This document shows positions 59,474-64,000 of a DNA stretch of 64,000 nt, one piece after another. The notes beneath the pieces are model-generated. The model worked only from the letters and a program-made list of their open reading frames with translations, searched no databases and had not been told where the DNA came from. The stretch lies in assembly GCA_000153145.1 (NCBI GenBank), contig CH672415.1, positions 374,885 to 438,884 on the forward strand, written 5' to 3'. Numbering within the stretch: position 1 is the first letter of the stretch; every line of letters begins with the position of its first letter. Both the position numbers and the translations under genes were made by a program. Source of the stretch: a marine actinobacterium PHSC20C1 (GTDB lineage Bacteria; Actinomycetota; Actinomycetes; Actinomycetales; Microbacteriaceae).

Positions 59474-60163
59474 ATGTTCTATTGGTTTATGAAGAATCTG
59501 GTTGCCGGTCCAATCTTGAAGACGGTCTTTCGTCCTTGGGTTTCAGGCCTTGAGAACCTGCCACGCAAGGGCGGAGTGATCCTCGCTAGTAACCACCTTT
59601 CATTCATTGACTCGGTTTTCCTGCCGCTCGTAATGGACCGTCGCATCTTTTTTCTGGCGAAGAGTGACTATTTCACTGGCCGGGGCATCCGTGGTTGGCT
59701 TTCACGTGCATTCTTTAATGGCACAGGAATGCTTCCAATTGACCGCTCCGGCGGCAAAGCGTCTGAGGCATCGCTTAATACCGGCCTCGCAGTTCTTGCC
59801 CGAGGCGAGGTACTTGGCATTTACCCCGAGGGAACCCGCAGCCCTGATGGCAAAATGTACCGCGGGCGCACTGGCGTTGCTCGCATGATCCTTGAGGGGC
59901 ACGTCCCCGTCGTTCCCGTTGCCATGATCGATACCGAGAAAGTCATGCCAATCGGCACCAAAATTCCTCGAATGGGTCGCATCGGAATCGTATTCGGTGA
60001 GCCCCTCGACTTCAGCCGGTTCGAAGGCATGGAGGGTGACCGGTTTATCCTTCGTTCGATTACCGACGAAATCATGTACGAACTCAATCGCATCAGCGGT
60101 CAAGAGTATGTGGATGTCTATGCGACCTCCGTCAAGGAACGCGCCACTCCCGCCCGTCGCTAG
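59474..60163 (+). CDS. 1-acyl-sn-glycerol-3-phosphate acyltransferase family protein
   Basis: The 229-aa membrane protein has the acyltransferase motif NHLSFID (NHxxxxD, residues about 37-43), FFLAKSDYF, the second motif EGTRSPDGKMYRGRTG and the C-terminal region VPVVPVAM. It places a fatty acyl group on lysophosphatidic acid or a similar acceptor. AGGAGAAAGAGG lies before ATG 59474. Its neighbour makes acyl-CoA, which fits a lipid synthesis pair; it is followed 91 bp later by aroG. Confidence 0.9.
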   Translation: MFYWFMKNLVAGPILKTVFRPWVSGLENLPRKGGVILASNHLSFIDSVFLPLVMDRRIFFLAKSDYFTGRGIRGWLSRAFFNGTGMLPIDRSGGKASEASLNTGLAVLARGEVLGIYPEGTRSPDGKMYRGRTGVARMILEGHVPVVPVAMIDTEKVMPIGTKIPRMGRIGIVFGEPLDFSRFEGMEGDRFILRSITDEIMYELNRISGQEYVDVYATSVKERATPARR

Positions 60164-60254
60164 TCGTGACATTGGGCACTCGGTTGTGCCGGTAGGCTCT
60201 TAGAGGGTCACAAACCCAGTCAATTTCGCAGTATTTGTATTAAGGAAACTCCTC

Positions 60255-61625
60255 GTGGTCGACCCGTCAGAACCAGTCGTGCTTGCTGATCCCGCCGTGA
60301 TTGCCGGTCTCGACAACTGGCGCACACTCCCCATCAAGCAGCAACCCCAGTGGCCGGATGCCGACGCCGTTGGCGAAGCATCCAGCAAGATCGCTTCGTT
60401 GCCCCCGCTCGTCTTCGCTGGCGAAGTTGATCGCTTGCGCTCACGTTTGGCGCGCGCGGCTCAGGGAGAAGCATTTTTGCTCCAGGGTGGCGACTGTGCT
60501 GAAACTTTTGCCGGTGCGACTGCTCAGCAGATCAGCGATCGCGTCAAGACCATTCTGCAGATGGCTGTAGTTCTTACTTACGGCGCATCCAAGCCCATCG
60601 TCAAGATGGGGCGCATGGCCGGCCAGTTTGCAAAGCCGCGCTCCAGCGATTTCGAGACCCGCGGAGATGTCACTCTTCCGGCGTACCGTGGCGACATCGT
60701 CAATGGCTTCGACTTCACTCCTGAGTCACGCACCGCCGACCCCGCTCGGCTGGTTGAGGGGTATCACACCGCTGCATCCACGTTGAATTTGATTCGCGCG
60801 TTCACGCAGGGTGGTTTTGCTGACCTTCGACAGGTTCACTCGTGGAACAAGGGCTTTGCGGCCAACCCAGCCAACCGCCAGTACGAGAGCTTGGCCAAAG
60901 AAATCGATAAGGCGGTTCGCTTCATGGAAGCGGCCGGCGCTGACTTCGATGAGCTCAAGCGCACCGAGTTCTACTCAAGCCACGAAGGTTTGCTTATGGA
61001 CTACGAGCGTCCAATGACGCGGATCGATTCGCGCACCGGTACGCCATACAACACCAGCGCCCATTTCTTGTGGATCGGGGAGCGCACTCGCGACCTCGAT
61101 GGTGCCCACATCGACTACTTCTCACGACTGCGCAATCCGATCGGTGTCAAGATTGGCCCGTCGACTACCGCTGAGACGATGAAGCAACTCATTGACAAGC
61201 TTGATCCCGAACGCGAGCCTGGTCGATTGACTTTTATTACTCGCATGGGTGCTGGCAAGATTCGCGATGCGCTTCCGCCCCTGCTTGACGCCGTAAAAGC
61301 GATGGATGCAACGCCGCTGTGGGTTTCTGATCCGATGCACGGCAACGGACTCACCACACCGACTGGCTACAAGACGCGTCGTTTCGATGACGTCGTGGAT
61401 GAAGTCAAGGGATTCTTTGAGGCCCACCGCGCAGCGGGGACCTACCCCGGCGGTATCCACATTGAGCTCACCGGTGACGATGTTACTGAGTGCTTGGGTG
61501 GGTCAGAGCAAATTGACGAGGCAACTCTCGCGACGCGTTACGAGTCACTTTGCGACCCGCGCCTCAACCACATGCAGTCACTCGAGCTCGCCTTTTTGGT
61601 TGCTGAAGAGCTTCGCGCCTTCTAA
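60255..61625 (+). CDS. aroG: DAHP synthase, class II
   Basis: The 456-aa protein is the plant-type/class II enzyme for the first step of the shikimate pathway: GGDCAETFAGATAQQISDRV, FKPRSS-type metal region, RQVHSWNKGFAANP, HFLWIGERTRDLDGAHIDYF and DPMHGNGLTT. It condenses phosphoenolpyruvate and erythrose 4-phosphate. GTG 60255 is preceded by AAGGAAACTCCTC. In mycobacteria the same gene lies near fadD15 and plsC. Confidence 0.95.
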   Translation: MVDPSEPVVLADPAVIAGLDNWRTLPIKQQPQWPDADAVGEASSKIASLPPLVFAGEVDRLRSRLARAAQGEAFLLQGGDCAETFAGATAQQISDRVKTILQMAVVLTYGASKPIVKMGRMAGQFAKPRSSDFETRGDVTLPAYRGDIVNGFDFTPESRTADPARLVEGYHTAASTLNLIRAFTQGGFADLRQVHSWNKGFAANPANRQYESLAKEIDKAVRFMEAAGADFDELKRTEFYSSHEGLLMDYERPMTRIDSRTGTPYNTSAHFLWIGERTRDLDGAHIDYFSRLRNPIGVKIGPSTTAETMKQLIDKLDPEREPGRLTFITRMGAGKIRDALPPLLDAVKAMDATPLWVSDPMHGNGLTTPTGYKTRRFDDVVDEVKGFFEAHRAAGTYPGGIHIELTGDDVTECLGGSEQIDEATLATRYESLCDPRLNHMQSLELAFLVAEELRAF

Positions 61626-61672
61626 TCGCCACAGGGGCTGTCGCGCTGTAGCGCTGACCGTCAGCGACTGAC

Positions 61673-61727
61673 AACGCGCGCTCGTAGGCCATGTCCTCTA
61701 AACGGACAGGGCCCGCTGGCGCGCGTT
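61673..61727. terminator. Weak candidate terminator between aroG and the kinase gene
   Basis: An imperfect stem: AACGCGCG (61673-61680) with CGCGCGTT (61720-61727), plus an inner TGTCC/GGACA stem over 61693-61708. The loop is long and the tail is not T-rich, so it may be only a structural hairpin. It lies between the two convergent genes. Confidence 0.4.
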
Positions 61728-61745
61728 CACGTTTACCGAGCGGTG

Positions 61746-63710
61746 TTAGCCATAGATTGTTACTTCGGAGCCGCGTTTGATCATCTCGCCGCCAGCTGGG
61801 TCTTGATCTGTGACTTGTGCCGGTGGAAAGCTCCAGAAAATCTGCTGAATCGCCGTATCGACATTGACTACGAAACCTGCTTCTTCGAGCTCACGTTTCG
61901 CAGCGGCAATGTTGTCACCAATCACGTCGGGCATCTGCACTAGGTCGGGGCCGCGGGAGACGATGAGAGTCGCTGTGTCGCCCTCTCGGAAAGTGCGAGC
62001 GTTTCCGTCACTGTCGCGCTCGGGATCGATTCCGACAATGGTGCCTTCTGCGCAGTCATTGAATACTTCACTGCCGAGTTCGGAGTTCAGTCCAACGCCA
62101 GCAAGGATCTGAGTTGCTTCGTCAACCGTCGTACATTCGACATCAGGGAGAGAACCCGAAGAGATGACGAGATAAACGTCTTGCAGCTCACCGTAGGTTT
62201 CTGCGCCGATGATCGAAGTTTTGTCAGCACCGAGTACATCGATAACAAGTCCAGCAGCAATGTCGCCATCGAACTGCTTTATTACTGGTTCAACGAGGCT
62301 ATAGGGTGCTGCCTCGATTGCGTCACGCGCTTCCTGCTCCGTCATTCCGGGGAAAGGCGGTACGGCGATCGGTTGCGGGCCCTTGGAAATAAGGAGTTGC
62401 ACGGTCCCGCCATTGGGAAGCGCCGCGCCGACTTCTGGCGTCGAATTGGCCACGAGGTCCACGGCGACTACTGGGTCGAATACTTCACCGAGTTCGTCAC
62501 TGACAACGAGCCCGAGAGACTCAAGAATTGTGCGTGCTTCGTCTGGGGTCGCGCTCTGGATGCTTGCCGGGATAGTTACTTGAGAACCTGGTCCGGAGCC
62601 GAAATACCAACCAGCGCCTGCTGCGCCTCCGACGAGCAATACGATCAACGCGAGCAACCACCAGCCACGAGTTTTTCGTTTTGTCGCTTTGTTTGAGAGC
62701 GTCGTGGTGTTTTCGGAAACCTGTGGTGGCGCGGGTGCGGCCACTTGCTGCAGTTCGGCGCCGAACACCTGGGTTTCCGCTGTCGATCTCTGATCCTCTG
62801 AGGCAGGTGCACTCGGAAGGACCATTGTGCGCTGGATCGCAGTAGAGGCTGTTGCCGGTAGCGCCGTCATCAACGAGCTGTGGGTCTGGTAGAGCTGGTC
62901 GAGTAGAACCCGTGCATCTCGAGGTCGATCATCCGGTTCGCGGGCCGTCGACCACAAAACGAGGTCGTCAAGTTCGGCGGGAACCAGATGGTTCGCTGAG
63001 CTTGGACTCGGCACGGCGTCGTTTGCGTGCTGGTAGGCGATCTGCATCGGTTGCTCGCCCTTGAAAGGCTGCTCACCGACAAGCATTTCGTACATCATGA
63101 TGCCGACGGCGTAAATGTCACTTCGAGTGTCGGCTACGCCCCGCGTAACAAGTTCGGGGGAGAGGTAGGCGATCGTCCCCAATAGCGCAGCGCCGGTAGC
63201 GGTGTTCGCGCTGGCTGCTCTGGCGAGACCAAAGTCGCCAATCTTGATGCGACCGTCATCCGCAAGGAGGACATTTTCGGGCTTGAGGTCGCGGTGAACG
63301 ATGCCAGCTTTGTGAGCAGCAGCGAGACCGGCGAGTACAGCCTCCATGATGTCTAGCGTTTGCTCGGTAGTAAGGATGCGATGCTCGACGAGCAAGTCAC
63401 GCAGCGTGATGCCAGGCAGATATTCCATGACGAGGTACGCCATGTCGCTGTCTTGACCCTGGTCGAAGACATTTACCACGTTGGGGTGAGCCAGTCGTGC
63501 CGATGATCGAGCTTCTTGAACGAAGCGTTCTTTGAACTTGCTGTCGTCGGCGAGGTGGCCGTGCATTATCTTGATGGCGACCTTGCGCTCGAGACGCAAA
63601 TCAGTGGCGAGGTATACGGTGGCCATGCCGCCGCGGGCGATTCGCGAACGGATCTGATAGCGGCCGTCGAGGAGACGGCCGATCATCGGATCAGTACTGT
63701 TCGCATTCAC
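61746..63710 (-). CDS. pknL: PASTA-type Ser/Thr protein kinase (PknL-like)
   Basis: The 654-aa protein has an N-terminal Hanks kinase domain (Lys47, HRDLKPEN with Asp141, DFG 159-161), one membrane helix at about 343-367 (WWLLALIVLLVGGAAGAGWY) and four extracellular PASTA repeats to the end. PASTA repeats sense peptidoglycan fragments. The position downstream of aroG recalls pknL of actinobacteria. The kinase could phosphorylate GarA or cell-wall factors; the targets are inferred. The gene has ATG 63710 and is convergent with aroG. Confidence 0.9.
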   Translation of the reverse strand: MNANSTDPMIGRLLDGRYQIRSRIARGGMATVYLATDLRLERKVAIKIMHGHLADDSKFKERFVQEARSSARLAHPNVVNVFDQGQDSDMAYLVMEYLPGITLRDLLVEHRILTTEQTLDIMEAVLAGLAAAHKAGIVHRDLKPENVLLADDGRIKIGDFGLARAASANTATGAALLGTIAYLSPELVTRGVADTRSDIYAVGIMMYEMLVGEQPFKGEQPMQIAYQHANDAVPSPSSANHLVPAELDDLVLWSTAREPDDRPRDARVLLDQLYQTHSSLMTALPATASTAIQRTMVLPSAPASEDQRSTAETQVFGAELQQVAAPAPPQVSENTTTLSNKATKRKTRGWWLLALIVLLVGGAAGAGWYFGSGPGSQVTIPASIQSATPDEARTILESLGLVVSDELGEVFDPVVAVDLVANSTPEVGAALPNGGTVQLLISKGPQPIAVPPFPGMTEQEARDAIEAAPYSLVEPVIKQFDGDIAAGLVIDVLGADKTSIIGAETYGELQDVYLVISSGSLPDVECTTVDEATQILAGVGLNSELGSEVFNDCAEGTIVGIDPERDSDGNARTFREGDTATLIVSRGPDLVQMPDVIGDNIAAAKRELEEAGFVVNVDTAIQQIFWSFPPAQVTDQDPAGGEMIKRGSEVTIYG

Positions 63711-63768
63711 CCTCAGAGTCTAAAGTTCTGAGCTTCGAGAGTGCCGCTAGACACGGCTCTTCGGTGGG

Positions 63769-64000
63769 TTACCCGAGTTCTTGTAGCCAAGAACGGGCAG
63801 AAGTTTCCCACTTTGCGTAAGCATCGGGGTAGGCAGAGATTTGCACTGCCTGTGCTGCCTTGGTGAGACTCATGTTTTTCCAACCGGAAATTTCAAGTAG
63901 TCCGCGCGTAACGCCCTTGTTAGGGTTGCTCGGTCCGCCATAGAACAGGCGTGCTGCGTGGGTTGGTGTCGTTAGCTGTGCGACCGTGCCCCAACCCGAG
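63769..64000 (-). CDS. Partial gene: C-terminus of putative cell-wall-associated protein
   Basis: Only the last 77 codons are inside the window, ending in TAA at 63769. The visible protein reads SGWGTVAQLTTPTHAARLFY, then GLLEISGWKNMSLTKAAQAVQ and ends YAKWETSARSWLQELG. This C-terminal layout occurs in many actinobacterial hypothetical proteins related to peptidoglycan-remodelling or muramidase-like enzymes. It lies 58 bp upstream of the kinase start, on the same strand, so it may share a transcript with pknL. Confidence 0.6.
   Translation of the reverse strand, partial: SGWGTVAQLTTPTHAARLFYGGPSNPNKGVTRGLLEISGWKNMSLTKAAQAVQISAYPDAYAKWETSARSWLQELG

Overview
The window is 64 kb of a chromosome that looks actinobacterial, most likely from the family Microbacteriaceae. 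The G+C content is moderately high, GTG starts are common, and several gene sets are typical of the phylum: a class II DAHP synthase, a garA-ftsR-Rv1830-type regulator cluster, an Rv2578c-type radical SAM gene with an actinobacterial SOS box, a PASTA-type Ser/Thr kinase, pyruvate carboxylase and cell-wall-binding type 2 repeats. I saw no rRNA, tRNA, integrase, transposase or CRISPR array. The placement is inferred from gene content and protein style, not from a database search.

Layout. 1-6.3 kb: a partial DUF2130 coiled-coil protein, a DUF368 (PopT-type) polyprenyl-phosphate transporter, a ThrE-type exporter, a putative EVE-HNH modification-dependent nuclease and a PfkB sugar/nucleoside kinase. 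6.3-16.1 kb: a self-contained catabolic island. An MFS permease, FAD oxidoreductase, class III CoA-transferase, enoyl-CoA hydratase, DapA-family aldolase/lyase, an SDR lacking the normal catalytic Tyr/Lys, an aldehyde dehydrogenase and a 7Fe ferredoxin are all co-directional, mostly with start/stop overlaps, and are followed by an XRE-cupin regulator. The island is bracketed by a 121-bp direct repeat (112/121 identical by hand count). The right copy of the repeat is the 3' part of an intact small Cys-rich gene and the left copy is a broken one. The substrate is unknown.

16-34.4 kb: a giant kinase/M23-like/aminotransferase fusion, a thioredoxin-DUF4395 pair, a secreted protein with three almost identical CW-binding repeats, stress genes (CsbD, small membrane protein, orphan LuxR regulator, FUSC transporter), a phospholipid/phosphate group (DAG kinase-like, two PAP2 phosphatases, PPK2, DUF1206), a diaminopropionate ammonia-lyase/M20 peptidase pair, and a divergent RimK ligase/retropepsin pair. 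34.4-48.4 kb: hydrolases, a possible sulfur-stress operon (rhodanese lipoprotein plus two tiny paralogous Cys proteins behind a perfect 16-bp CsoR/CstR-like palindrome), a cold-shock/DUF1294 fusion, a MerR/membrane-protein pair with two tandem GATAG-N5-CTATC dyads, an internally deleted NYN-LOTUS pseudogene, GNAT genes, an SOS-boxed splB-like gene, and an ArsR/SRPBCC/DUF4287 operon with a leaderless promoter overlapped by a perfect 10+10 dyad.

48.4-64 kb: conserved core. A CDP-alcohol phosphatidyltransferase, garA, ftsR and a second MerR gene recall the Rv1822-Rv1830 order of Mycobacterium. Pyruvate carboxylase sits between two ParA/MinD-type ATPases and is followed by peptide deformylase. 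Then fadD15-like, plsC-like, aroG and a PknL-like PASTA kinase recall Rv2176-Rv2187. The last gene, cut by the window edge, encodes the C-terminus of a putative cell-wall-associated protein.
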